Below are positions 23,862-34,447 of a stretch of DNA of 64,000 bases, piece after piece; the stretch's first letter is position 1; each line of letters starts with the position of its first letter. The stretch comes from Vicia villosa. Its lineage: Eukaryota; Streptophyta; Magnoliopsida; Fabales; Fabaceae. Below the pieces are notes generated by a model that saw only the letters and a program-made list of their open reading frames with translations, did not search any database and was not told the DNA's origin. Location of the stretch: the NCBI RefSeq assembly GCF_029867415.1, contig NW_026705778.1, positions 186,001-250,000 on the forward strand, read 5' to 3'. Position numbers and translations under genes: made by a program.

Positions 23862-24729
23862 GTAACAACAAGGAGTGCTGCGATTTTAAGCCCAAGTCCA
23901 ACTGGGATCAGGTTATAAATAGAAACCTTTGTAACCTAATTTAGAGAGGATAAGAGCCAAAGCTAGGAAAATGTAGTCTCTAGGGTTAGCCGTGTATGTG
24001 AACCACCCAGTTTGTGGGATGGTCACTGATTTGTACCTCGAAGCCTGTAGGTAAGTGGTTTGTTTTACTCACTTAGAAGCTGTGAAGCAATGAGTGAAGT
24101 TTTGTTCTTGGAGAAAGCTTGTAAGCAACTTTAAGTTAACGTTGTTTTTTTGTTTGTGCTTAGAATGTTGGAAATTAGGTCATCAATGCACTGGCTGAGT
24201 TGTTGACTGCTAGACATCATTGTTGTGATTGGGAGTGGAATGGAGATATTCCATATCTAGGGAGAACCTAGGTAGAGGGGTCATTGGGTAGTGATTAAGT
24301 GAGGAGGGGTAAATGGCGTGTTTAAATCTAAATTGATACTACTGATAGTGAACTTCATCCCTGGCTTGGTTGCCCCCAGAGTAGGTTAGTTAGAATCGAA
24401 CTGGGTGAACAATTCTCTGTGTTGTTTATGTTTCTGCATTGTTTATTTGTTTGTTCAATTTGGATGTCATAACATCGTGCATGACATCAGCGTTTGGTTT
24501 AATGACTGTGCTATCACAGAACCTCTGCAAAGCAGATTTGTTTATGTTAATTGAACTAATATGATCCCAACATTCATGGACTTCTGCATATTGGAAGTAA
24601 TCAAAATTTGGGGGATCTGTATGTACTGCCTCAGCTAAGCTGACGACAGAAAAGGTGTCGTGACATTGTGTATGACATTCTAAGTCTGTCTTACCAGAAT
24701 TTCAAGTCTTATTCGGTAAATTAATCAAA
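23862..24729 (+). other. noncoding stretch resembling a copia LTR fragment
   Basis: A TATA box (ttataaatag, 23913-23922) is followed by transcript-leader-like sequence. A segment near 24362-24400 (cttggttgcccccagagtagg) has wording I associate with legume copia LTR 3' regions; that is from memory and uncertain. It ends just upstream of the LINE ORF1 frame. No TSD or clear LTR ends were found. Confidence 0.35.
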
Positions 24730-25923
24730 ATGGATTCGGCAACGGAAAACATGGAGAGATTAGATGTGGCAAGGCTTTTCATCAGAACATCATCACTAGA
24801 AGTCTTTAACAAAGTGACTAAAATACAAATTAACAATGAAGAATATCCCATTCGTGTTACAGAGGAAGTATACGAGTGTTATTCTGGAGAAGAAGAAAGC
24901 AATAAGGGCGTAGTATCAACAGCAGACGACGATGATGATTCTTTGAATTCAGAAGATTTTTGCATCCCTCCCTCACCGTTCGAATCGGAAGACGAAGAGC
25001 TTGCCCAGAGAATAGAAGAAAATTTTGCTCAATTAATGCAGGGAGTAAACAAATCGCTAGCATCAATTGCAGAGGAAAAGGAATCAAATCAAAGTGGACA
25101 TAGGGACACAGAAACGGCGTGTGTAAGATATCATGGAGAAAGTCAGTTAATGGAAAATTGCAAAGATAATGATGACATAAATGAGGTGAGAGACAGAGTT
25201 AATGAAGATAGACGAGAAAGGCAATATGCTGCCCAAAATGAATTATGGAACGGAGAGGGATCCAAATTCAGTGGGCCTACCAAACAACGGAATGAGATTC
25301 AAAGGAAAGCCCAATTAAATGACATGGGACAATTTGGGTTGAATGGGCCCCACTACAAGGAACCAACGAAAGAATACAGAGTTGACCCAAAATTACACAA
25401 TCCCCAAAACATAGAAACAAGTGTGTCAAGAAGCAACCAAAACACACCACAATCCACAACCCAGAAAATTCAAAGTCTTGATTCGCAAAAGGAAGACACA
25501 AGGCAAATTGAAATTAAGGAAGAAAGGTTCAATAATCTGGAGAAGGAAAAAGGCGAGAAAAAGGGGGATACAAGAAGTAAACCATTAGGGGATGCCCAAA
25601 TTTTCAAAGAAAGAAGAAAAAGAAGAATATCAATTTTGAAAGAGAAAAAGAAGGCGTGGAGAAGAGGAAAGAAGGAGATCTCCAGATGCAATTGCAAGGG
25701 TCGAAGTCTTCACCATAAACAGGTTAGTTCAAACTCTGACATCATTTTGTCTGAAAATGATATTGAGAGGAGGAACTGGGTTCTAGTGCATGGAGAAGCA
25801 AAGGAAGTTGCAAAAGACATATGGGATCTAGGAAAGGAAATTGGTTTAGTTCATAAAGGGGAAGAAGGTGAAATTATACAGGAATTAGAGGTCAGGATGA
25901 TGGGGAGAGGAGCAAGCTCTTAG
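24730..25923 (+). pseudogene. LINE ORF1-like protein, 3' part
   Basis: The 397-codon frame begins MDSATENMERLDVARLFIRT. The DVAR...RTS wording matches the C-terminal end of the ORF1 domain (DUF4283-like) in legume LINEs, so the N-terminal half of ORF1 appears to be missing. The rest is acidic (DDDDD near residue 68) and then strongly basic (RRKRRISILKEKKKAWRRGK near 295). No CCHC zinc knuckle is visible. ORF1 proteins bind LINE RNA. Without the N-terminal domain this is probably a relic, although it is long and uninterrupted. Confidence 0.65.
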
Positions 25924-25968
25924 TACATGGAAGGAATAACTGGGAGAATATTATTTTTTTCAATATTT

Positions 25969-26749
25969 ATGAATATAATAAGCTATAATATTATAGGGGT
26001 GGGGGGGTCTGGCAAACTGAAATTCAGAAATTGATACAAATTCACAAACCTAAGGTTGTATGCATCCAAGAGACCAAGATGGAGATTATAGAGAGGAGCT
26101 TGTGCAATTGGTTGTGGGGATCAACAGAATGTGATTTTTGCTTCAAAGGGTCGGATGGAAGATCTGGCGGGATTCTTATAATATGGGACAGCAAAGACTT
26201 ATGCGTAAATCAAGAATAGTCAAAGATCACTACATTTGGGTGCTAGGAGAATGGGGCGAATCAAAGATTCAGGTAAATTTAGTGAATGTCTATGCACCGT
26301 GTGAAGCTAACAGAAAAAGAGTATTGTGGGGAGACCTAAAGTCCGAGATTCAAACAAAGAGTGACGATAAGTGGTGCGTTGTTGGTGATTTTAATGCGGT
26401 AAAAGATGCATCTGAAAGAAAAGGTAAAAGTGTAAATTCAAGAATGGGGGAGATGGTGGATTTCGAGGAATTCATCCTAGAGTCAAATTTAATAGATCTG
26501 CCGATTTATGGTAGAAAATATACTTGGTCAAGCACGGGAGATACCGCCATGAGCAGGATAGATAGATTTCTCGTGTCAGAAGCTTGGTATAGAGAGTGGT
26601 CAGGCAGTAAACAAATAAACATTGAAAAAGGATTATCTGACCACTGTCTAATCACTCTGAAAGATTCAAGACAGAACTGGGGGCCTAAACCTTTCCGTAT
26701 GTTATTGTGTTGGAAGGAAATAGATGGCTACTACAATTATGTTGAGTAA
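25969..26749 (+). pseudogene. LINE ORF2 endonuclease domain
   Basis: It starts with the usual ORF2 opening (MNIISYN near 25969). A G-run and then a frameshift near 26200 break it. Recognisable endonuclease motifs are IQETKM (catalytic Glu), VNVYAP, VVGDFNAV (catalytic Asp/Asn), YTWSS, SRIDRFL and SDHCLI (catalytic His). The domain nicks target DNA to start target-primed reverse transcription. A TAA at 26747 ends this frame. Confidence 0.8.
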
Positions 26750-26761
26750 CAATGGAGCAAG

Positions 26762-27276
26762 ATGGAGGTGGAAGGCTGGGTGATGTATGTCCTTAAAGAA
26801 AAGCTCAAACAATTAAGAGAAAAATTAAAGGATTGGCATAAAACTCATACTCAGAATCTCGGGGAAAAAATCAAGTCAATCAAAGAAGAGTTAAACAGAA
26901 TTGAAACCAAAGAAGAAACCACGGGGCTGTTAGAAGTAGAAATTAGCGAGAAAAAGGATAAATTGGTTGAACTGCATAAGATGTCAAATTTAAATTGTAG
27001 TATCATGTGGCAAAAATCGAGAATCAAATGGCTAAAAGAGGGAGATGCGATTTCTAAATACTTCCATGGGTGTATTAACAAAAGAAATTGGACAATGAAA
27101 TACAGTGTCTGGAGGTGAATGGAAGAAGATTGGAAAGAGTGGAAGAAGTGAATGGGGCCATTTTTGAGCATTTGAAGAATCATTTTGCAGCGAGAAGCAA
27201 AGAAACAAGAGGCACAAATCTAAATTTCAAACGTATCTCCGAAAGGGAGAGAGACGAGATTGTTAGAAAATTTTAA
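26762..27276 (+). pseudogene. LINE ORF2 linker region
   Basis: A helical, Lys/Glu-rich segment lies between endonuclease and RT. It ends with the motif WLKEGDAISKYFHG, typical of plant LINEs before RT. A frameshift near 27090-27110 moves the frame, and a TAA at 27274 follows. Confidence 0.7.
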
Positions 27277-29280
27277 GAAGAAGAAATCCGAACAGTAGTG
27301 TGGGAATGTGGCAATTCGAAAAGTCCCGGCCCCGACGGAATAAATTTAGGTTTTGTGAAATAGTTTTGGTCGGATGTTAAAGATGATTTCATTAGAGTTT
27401 TGGATGAATTTCATAGTCACGGAAGGATGGTTAGAGGGGTAAACTCTTCGTTCATAGTGCTGATTCCGAAGAACAAAAGCCCATCAAAATTGGAAGATTT
27501 TCGACCAATCTCTTTGATTGGTTGCATCTACAAGGTAATTGCTAAGATTCTAGCAAACAGACTTAGAAAAGTGGTAGGTTCAATAATCTCAGACACTCAA
27601 TCGGCTTTCATATCGGGGAGACAAATTTTGGATGGTATTTTAATTGCCAATGAAGTAGTTGATGAGGCAAAAAGAAAGAAAAAAGAAGTGCTTTAGTTCA
27701 AGGTGGACTTCGAAAAGGCATACGACACTGTGGATTGGAATTACTTAGACGAGGTGATGGATTTGATGGGATTCCATGAGAAATGGAGGAGGTGGATTTC
27801 AGAATGTTTGAAATCGTCAATGGTTTCAGTTTTAGTTAACGGCAGCACCACAAGAGAATTCAAGGTGGGGAGGGGATTACGTCAAGGAGATCCGTTGTCT
27901 CCTTTCCTCTTTTTGGTAGCAGCTGAAGGTTTTAGTGCCCTTATGAATAGAGCAGTGGAGTTGGGAAAATTTTCGGGTTATAAGTTTGACAAAGGCAAGG
28001 AGAGTTTTTTACATCTCCAATATGCAGACGACACAATAATTTTCGGAGAGAAAAGGTGGGGAAATATAAGGTGCATCAAGGAAGTAATGATACTTTTCGA
28101 AGTAATGTCGGGGTTGAAAGTGAATTTCCAAAAAAGCTACCTTTTTGGTGTAAATATTTGTCGCTGCTGGCTGCAAGAAGCTGCGAAGAGTATAAATTGC
28201 AGGGTCGGTAAGATACCATTTAATTACCTTGGAATACCAATCGGTGCTAATCTAAGAACCAATAAGACGTGGCTTCCGGTGGTGGAGATCGTGAGATCGA
28301 GATTATCAAAATGGAAACACAAGCACTTATCATTTGGAGGTAGAGTGATCATGTTAAAATCTGTCTTGTCATCAATTCCAGTCTACTTCCTATCCTTCTT
28401 CAAAGCTCCCTCATGTATTCTTTCTAATCTTGAATCTCTATTTAAATTCTTCTTGTGGGGGGGGGGTAGTGAGGATGAGAGAAAAATCAATTGGATCAAA
28501 TGGGATAAAATATGTAGACCCATTGAAGAGGGAGGATTGGGTATTAAGAAATTGAGAGACTTTAATGATGCGCTACTAAGCAAGTGGGTGTGGAAAATTA
28601 AATTCGAGAGACAGAGGCTGTGGTACAAAGCTATATTAGATAGATATGGTGAATCTGAGGCATTTTTTAGGTCTTCGGATGCAAACAGTTTGTTATGGTG
28701 GCGAGACATATGCCAATTAGACAGAGGACAGCTAGAGAGTGCAGAGGTGTATTCTGTGAAAGATACTTACAAGGTTTTGAGAGCGGAAAACAGGCTAGAG
28801 ACTAATAAAGCGTGGCATGACTTATGGTTAAAAACGGTCCCGTCAAAGGTCGCGTGCTTAGTATGGCGGATTTTTCATAATAGAATACCAACTAAAGATA
28901 ACCTTGTTAGAAGAGGCGTCATAGGTCAGGATAAAGGTCTCTGTATTGGCGGTTGCGACGTTACCGAATCGATTAATCATCTTTTCTTTGAGTTCCCTAT
29001 TTTTGCAGGTATATGGTCTCATGTTATTAGGTGGTTCGGAGTGCAGACAACACTGCCAAACGAAGGCTGGGAGCATATGGAGCAATTTGGATCTCTTGTC
29101 GGCAAAGCAAAGAATTCGATTCAAAGAGTCAAAACAGTCTGGTTCGCTTGCATCTGGAGTATATAGAAAGCAAGAAATAACATGATTTTTAACAATAAAA
29201 GAACGACAGTGGATCAAATGTTCGAGTATATCCAAAGAATCTCTTGGTTCTGGTTAAATAACAAGAATAAAGATATCTGA
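27277..29280 (+). pseudogene. LINE ORF2 reverse transcriptase and zf-RVT
   Basis: One frame holds the whole segment, with in-frame stops at 27361, 27694 and 29164. The motifs in order are KSPGPDGI, SSFIVLIPK, DFRPISLIGCIYKVIAKILA, QSAFISGRQILDG, VDFEKAYDTVDW, GLRQGDPLSPFLF and the catalytic YADD at 28021-28032. The zf-RVT region (WRIFHNRIPTKDNL, then a Cys/His cluster near GCDVTESINHLFF) comes near residue 390 of the last open stretch. The frame ends at TGA 29278-29280. It would copy LINE RNA at the nicked target but is not translatable as it stands. Confidence 0.85.
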
Positions 29281-29873
29281 TACAACTCTCATCAATGGCA
29301 TCAAAATCCTTGGCAAATTCTCGGGACTGAGTCAGCTGCATTTTGAGATAAAAGAGGCATCATATGCTGCATCATCATTTTCTGGCAATCTAAGCGGGGT
29401 GAGGTGTTGGATAACGATGGTTTTGAGCCTGTCGGTGTCTATATTCTAGAATAAGAAGCTTATGAAATTGATCTTTGATCTGTGGTGGTTTAGCTGTTGA
29501 TGATTTTGTCTGCAGCTTTATCTAGCTGGTTGTGTATCAATGATCTGGTCTGATGTCAGCTTTCGGAAGATTTTGATGACTGCAGGCCTTATGGTTGCAC
29601 TGGTGTTATACTGTAACAATAGAAATTTTGTGGTTGTTTTGTAGTATTTGATTTGCTTAGTTAGGAGTGAATAATCGTATTGTTTTGTTCTGCATGATCA
29701 GGGTGTTGGGTAGCAGAACGTGTCCTTGTTCTTTCATTCTTGTGTGACAAGGGAGGGTTGGAAGTAGTTAAGCTGAAAAATAGTTCTGCTTCTTTTTGTG
29801 CGCCACAAATTTCTCTTGGCACATCTTGTGCTTAGAGTTTATAAATAATATTTTGCTTTTTCCAAAAAAAAAA
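29281..29873 (+). other. LINE 3' UTR and A tail
   Basis: About 580 bases of noncoding sequence end in ten A residues at 29864-29873, as expected for a LINE 3' end. Confidence 0.75.
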
Positions 29874-30041
29874 GAATGTTTTAAGTGTAATTAATGTATA
29901 TAATATGGTTTAAAATTATGGTTGCGACTACCGATGCAAGATACTGTTGCAGCCATTAAGATTGCAACTACTGCAGATGATATAAAGCGAATTGCGGTCA
30001 TTACGAATTAAATTTATATTCTATGAACATAAAATATTATA

Positions 30042-30087
<46 letters not shown>

Positions 30088-30343
30088 TATTATATATATA
30101 TATATCAAAATTTTTATTTTGATTTTTAACTATATCTTTGGGTTCAGATTAATCCATTAGTTTTTTTTCTTGCCATCTTGGTTCCATAACTTCAAAATAT
30201 TTTATTTTAACCAATTTTATTTAATTAGCAATAGAAAATTTTTGAAATCGGTCTCTAAATTCGTCTATAAGTTAACAAAAATGACTAAAATGAAACAATG
30301 TAGAAGTTAAAGGACCCAAGTGGCACGGAAATAAATTAAGGGA

Positions 30344-30345
<2 letters not shown>
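29874..30345. repeat. AT-rich spacer with an ATT microsatellite
   Basis: No gene is visible. An (ATT)n tract lies at about 30045-30088 and runs into a short TA tract. Sequence near 30200-30340 is unassigned. Confidence 0.7.

Positions 30346-30392
<47 letters not shown>
30346..30392. repeat. (TA)n microsatellite
   Basis: About 23 TA units directly left of the first fold-back element. Confidence 0.95.
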
Positions 30393-30395
<3 letters not shown>

Positions 30396-30634
30396 ATATC
30401 ATATGAGAATGACATTTATATCAGAATGTGAGAATGAATCTGAACCATTGAATTTTAAAATAAATGTTGGAGATTATGAGTGAATCTTTTTTTTCTCTCT
30501 CCTACGTCATTTATTTCAAAATGTAGGAGAGAGAAAAAAAGATTCACCCATAATCTCCCCCATTTATTTTAAAATCCAATGGTTTAGATTCATTCTCACA
30601 TTCTCATATTAATATATCATTCCCATATGATATG

Positions 30635-30636
<2 letters not shown>
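30393..30636. mobile_element. fold-back (MITE-like) element 1
   Basis: A 244-base imperfect palindrome. The left arm starts gtcatatcatatgagaatga and the right arm ends tcattcccatatgatatgtc. The centre is near 30510, where ctctcctac meets gtaggagag. It is bounded by TA on the left and CT/TA microsatellite on the right. It has no coding capacity. The transposase family is unknown. Confidence 0.8.

Positions 30637-30707
<71 letters not shown>
30637..30707. repeat. (CT)n followed by (TA)n microsatellite
   Basis: CT repeats run at 30637-30679 and TA repeats at 30680-30707, between two fold-back elements. Confidence 0.95.
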
Positions 30708-30709
<2 letters not shown>

Positions 30710-30955
30710 GGACGACTCAAGTGAGAACACTTGGTTATTATGAGAAATGAGAACAATGAATCACGACCATTAAATTTTGATTTTGTTGATTTTAATGGAT
30801 TGGATTGGTTTCTTTTTCTACGATCCTTAATATTTATTTTAAATCAAAATAGAAAAATAAACCAATCTAATCCATTAAAATCAACAAAATCAAAATTTAA
30901 TGGTCGTGATTCATTGTTCTCATTTCTCATAATAACCAAGTGTTCTCACTTGAAC
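30708..30955. mobile_element. fold-back (MITE-like) element 2
   Basis: A near-perfect palindrome. The left arm begins caagtgagaacacttggtta near 30719 and the right arm ends taaccaagtgttctcacttg near 30952. Arms are about 115 bases with a short centre near 30830. The 81-codon frame inside it is only a by-product of the palindrome. Confidence 0.85.
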
Positions 30956-31173
30956 TTTGGCTATAATGAGTACTGAGAATTTTTAATAATAACCATTGGA
31001 TTTGAATTAATAGCTCAGATTTACCTCATATCTTAAAATATTTAATTAATATTTAAGTTAACAAGATATTTATATTTAATATGAGGTAAATCGGAGCCAT
31101 TAATTCAAATTCAATGCTTATTATTAAAAGTTCTCAGTTCTCATTATAGCCAAAGTTCTCATTTGATATGTCC
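30956..31173. mobile_element. fold-back (MITE-like) element 3
   Basis: The left arm contains ttggctataatgagtactga and the right arm ends with tcattatagccaaagttctc followed by atttgatatgtcccta. The outer left terminus is missing or overlaps element 2. The same left-arm sequence recurs at 56970-57015, so this is a repeated family. Confidence 0.75.
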
Positions 31174-31181
31174 CTATATAT

Positions 31182-31233
<52 letters not shown>
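31174..31233. repeat. TA-rich microsatellite, insertion site of the copia element
   Basis: TA repeats with a short CACACA interruption. The copia element enters at 31233/31234, and the tatat flank repeats after its 3' LTR at 40839. Confidence 0.9.
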
Positions 31234-31237
<4 letters not shown>

Positions 31238-32441
31238 AGAACAAGATTTGTTCTGATCAATTATCTTAGTTTTGATGATAACAATAATATGAATTTTGCT
31301 TAAGATAATATGGTACTCTAATCCGATGCAATTTCCTTTTCTGGAAATATATAAAGAGTACGCATAATTCAGCGCTCAGAAGCTTTGTCTCAAAGGGTTC
31401 AGCATGCAACATCAGAACATGGTCTGGCAAGACATCAGAAGTTGGTCGAAGCAGAATCAGAACATGGGTCTATGGAAGCATCAGAAGAACAAGAGAACAG
31501 AAGCACTGAAGTTCTGATGGTATCACGCTCAGAAGCACTTCAAGGTCAGAAGATCAGAAGATGCTATGCACCAAGCTGTTTGACTCTGATGATATTCAAA
31601 CGTTGTATTCACAAACATCAGATCAGAAGGAAGTACAAGTGGCAAGCTACGCTGACTGACAAAAGGAACGTTAAAAGCTACTAAAGGCTACGTCAGTAGA
31701 CACAGCGTGAACAAGGCTCGAGGTAGTTGACAAAAGCGTATAACATTAAATGCGATGCTGTACGGAACACGCAAAGCATTAAATGCACTCAACGGTCATC
31801 TTCTCCAACGCCTATAAATATGAAGTTCTGATGAGAAGCAAGAAAAACGATCCTGAACAAAACAACGCCTATTAACTTGCTGAAACTCTGTTCAAATTCA
31901 AAGCTCATAATCTTCATCTTCATCAAAGCTCACTACATTGCTGTTGTAATATATTAGTGAGATTAAGCTTAAACGTTAAGAGAAATATCACAGTTTGTGA
32001 TTATCGCTTTTAAGAAGCATCTGTAATACTCTTAGAATTGATTACATTAAGTTGTAAGGAACTAGAGTGATCGTGTGGATCAGAATACTCTAGGAAGTCT
32101 TAGAGGTTATCTAAGCAGGTTGTAACTAGAGTGATCGTGTGGATCAGTATACTCTAGAAAAGTCTTAGAGGGTATCTAAGCAGTTGTTCCTGGAGTGATC
32201 AGTGTGTGATTAGAAGACTCTGGAAGACTTAGTTGCTGACTAAGTGGAGAACCATTGTAATCCGTGCGATTAGTGGATTAAATCCTCAGTTGAGGTAAAT
32301 CATCTCTGCGGGGGTGGACTGGAGTAGTTTAGTTAACAACGAACCAGGATAAAAATAACTGTGCAATTTATTTTTATCTGTCAAGTTTTTAAAGCTACAC
32401 TTATTCAAACCCCCCCTTTCTAAGTGTTTTTCTATCCTTCA
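31234..32441 (+). mobile_element. 5' LTR of the copia element
   Basis: 1208 bp from TGTTAGAAC to TATCCTTCA. A TATA box (cctataaata) lies at 31811-31820, so transcription would start near 31845. Confidence 0.93.
31811..31820 (+). promoter_or_regulatory. copia LTR TATA box
   Basis: cctataaata in the 5' LTR. The identical box lies at 40208-40217 in the 3' LTR. Confidence 0.65.
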
Positions 32442-32443
32442 AT

Positions 32444-32455
32444 TGGCATCAGAGC
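32444..32455 (+). other. primer-binding site, tRNA-Met type variant
   Basis: TGGCATCAGAGC begins two bases after the 5' LTR. It differs by one base (T to C) from the common TGGTATCAGAGC. Confidence 0.8.
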
Positions 32456-32527
32456 GCCGGTTCTAAGGTGCAAGCACTTAACCGTGTTTAGAAAAGATTC
32501 AGGAAGAGAAAAACGCTTCAGTAAAAG

Positions 32528-34447
32528 ATGGTTGATGAAAGTGAAAAGTCTACACCTGCATCTACATCTGGCTCTGCTGAGAAATTCAATGGTAACAATG
32601 GTTATACTAGACCGCCGGTATTTGATGGTGAAAACTTTGAATACTGGAAAGATAAACTGGAAAGTTACTTTCTTGGTCTAGATGGTGATCTATGGGATCT
32701 TCTGATGGATGGTTACAAACATCCAGTAAATGCCAGAGGCGTAAAGCTGACAAGGCAAGAAATGAATGATGATCAGAAGAAGCTTTTCAGGAATCATCAT
32801 AAATGCAGAACTGTTTTGCTGAATGCTATCTCTCATGCTGAGTATGAGAAGATATCTAACAGGGAAACGGCCTATGACATATATGAGTCCTTGAAAATGA
32901 CTCATGAAGGAAATGCTCAAGTCAAGGAGACTAAAGCTCTAGCTTTAATCCAGAAGTATGAAGCCTTCAAGATGGAGGATGATGAAGACATTGAAAAGAT
33001 GTTTTCAAGATTTCAAACTCTTACTGCTGGATTGAGAGTTCTTGACAAGGGATACACCAAGGCTGATCACGTAAAGAAGATCATCAGAAGCTTACCCAGA
33101 AGATGGGGTCCTATGGTGACTGCATTCAAGATTGCAAAGAATCTGAATGAAATTTCTCTGGAAGAGCTTATCAGTGCCTTGAGAAGCCATGAAATAGAGC
33201 TGGACGCAAATGAGCCTCAAAAGAAAGGTAAGTCTATTGCATTAAAATCCAATATCAAGAAATGCACTAACGCTTTTCAGGCTAGAGAAGAAGATCCTGA
33301 AGAATCAGAATCTGAAGAAGAAAATGAACTGTCTTTGATCTCCAGAAGGCTAAATCAACTCTGGAAGACCAAGCAAAGGAAGTTCAGAGGCTTCAGAAGT
33401 TCAAAGAAATTTGAACGTGGAGAATCTTCTGATGACAGAAGATTTGACAAGAAGAAGGTCATGTGCTATGAATGCAATGAGCCTGGACACTTCAAGAATG
33501 AATGTCCAAAACTTCAGAAGGAAAATCCCAAGAAGAAGTTTCATAAGAAGAAAGGTCTTATGGCAACCTGGGATGAGTCAGAAGATGATTCAGACTCTGA
33601 AGATGAGCAGGCTAATTGTGCTCTGATGGCGACAGAAGATGACGGATCAGAATCTACATCAGAATCAGATTCTGAAGAGGTATTTTCTGAACTTACTAGA
33701 GATGAGTTAGTTTCCGGTCTAACTGAACTTCTGGAACTCAAGTCTCAGATTAGTCTCAAATACAAAAAGCTGAAAAAGCTATTTGAATTTGAAACAAAGA
33801 AGCTTGAGTTGGAGAATTCTGAATTAAAAGAAAAACTTTTAAAATTATCCAATAATGTTGGATCTCCTTCTGATTCAGAAAAATCCACTCCTAGTCTAAA
33901 CCATATTCTGAAAGAATATGATTTAAGTTTCAGGAAGTTCTTATCTAGAAGTATTGGCAGAAGTCAGCTAGCTTCTATGATATATGCTGTGTCTGGAAAC
34001 AAAAGAGTTGGCATTGGTTTTGAGGGTGAAACCCCATACAAACTTGAACCTGTTGATGAAATGAAATTCACATACAAGCCATTGTATGATCAGTTCAAGT
34101 ATGGCCACTCCCATGATATTAGGCACACTTCACATGCTCAAAGTTTTCACATAACACACACCAAAAGGCATGTGACACAACCTAGGAAATATCATGAAAC
34201 TCACATTAAAAATTATCATGCTGTTCCTCCTATTGCTTACAATGTTAAACCCAAGTTCAATCAGAACTTGAGAAAATCTAACAAGAAAGGACCCAAGAAA
34301 ATGTGGGTACCTAAGGATAAGATTATTCCTATTGCAGATATCCTTGACTGCAAAAAGGACAAAGCACAACATGTCATGGTACCTGGACTCTGGATGCTCA
34401 CGACACATGACAGGAAGAAGGTCTATGTTCCAAGACCTGGTGCTTAA
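32528..34447 (+). CDS. copia gag protein
   Basis: A 639-codon frame from the first ATG after the primer site. Residues about 30-240 form the copia gag domain (FDGENFEYWKDKLESYF, then WDLLMDGY and a UBN2-like middle). A CCHC zinc knuckle is at residues 313-326 (CYECNEPGHFKNEC). Ser/Glu/Asp-rich stretches surround residues 250-275 and 350-395, and a probable coiled coil lies near 410-460. Gag builds the virus-like particle and binds RNA. The frame overlaps the protease frame by at least 116 bases and ends at TAA 34445-34447. Confidence 0.85.
   Translation: MVDESEKSTPASTSGSAEKFNGNNGYTRPPVFDGENFEYWKDKLESYFLGLDGDLWDLLMDGYKHPVNARGVKLTRQEMNDDQKKLFRNHHKCRTVLLNAISHAEYEKISNRETAYDIYESLKMTHEGNAQVKETKALALIQKYEAFKMEDDEDIEKMFSRFQTLTAGLRVLDKGYTKADHVKKIIRSLPRRWGPMVTAFKIAKNLNEISLEELISALRSHEIELDANEPQKKGKSIALKSNIKKCTNAFQAREEDPEESESEEENELSLISRRLNQLWKTKQRKFRGFRSSKKFERGESSDDRRFDKKKVMCYECNEPGHFKNECPKLQKENPKKKFHKKKGLMATWDESEDDSDSEDEQANCALMATEDDGSESTSESDSEEVFSELTRDELVSGLTELLELKSQISLKYKKLKKLFEFETKKLELENSELKEKLLKLSNNVGSPSDSEKSTPSLNHILKEYDLSFRKFLSRSIGRSQLASMIYAVSGNKRVGIGFEGETPYKLEPVDEMKFTYKPLYDQFKYGHSHDIRHTSHAQSFHITHTKRHVTQPRKYHETHIKNYHAVPPIAYNVKPKFNQNLRKSNKKGPKKMWVPKDKIIPIADILDCKKDKAQHVMVPGLWMLTTHDRKKVYVPRPGA

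Larger units (their letters stand above)
24730..29873 (+). mobile_element. L1-type LINE (non-LTR retrotransposon), decayed
   Basis: The order is ORF1, apurinic-type endonuclease, reverse transcriptase and zf-RVT domain, then a 3' UTR and an A tail at 29864-29873. This is the plant L1 (RTE-unlike) layout. No C-terminal RNase H is visible, unlike the LINE at 45679. Several stops and frameshifts break ORF2. The 5' end is unclear and is probably truncated, since the ORF1 frame starts in the middle of the usual domain. Confidence 0.85.

Noticed and set aside
24162..24169. agaatgtt as a TSD of the first LINE (matching 29873-29880)
   Set aside because: Eight bases could match by chance, and the sequence after 24170 looks like LTR rather than LINE.
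30731..30976. 81-codon frame in fold-back element 2
   Set aside because: It is a by-product of the palindrome; both arms encode mirrored low-complexity sequence.
31385..31684. 99-101 codon frame in each copia LTR (also 20701-21006 and 39782-40081)
   Set aside because: The three copies are copies of one LTR. The frames begin at non-ATG codons and are dominated by 'cagaag'-type low-complexity sequence downstream of no promoter.
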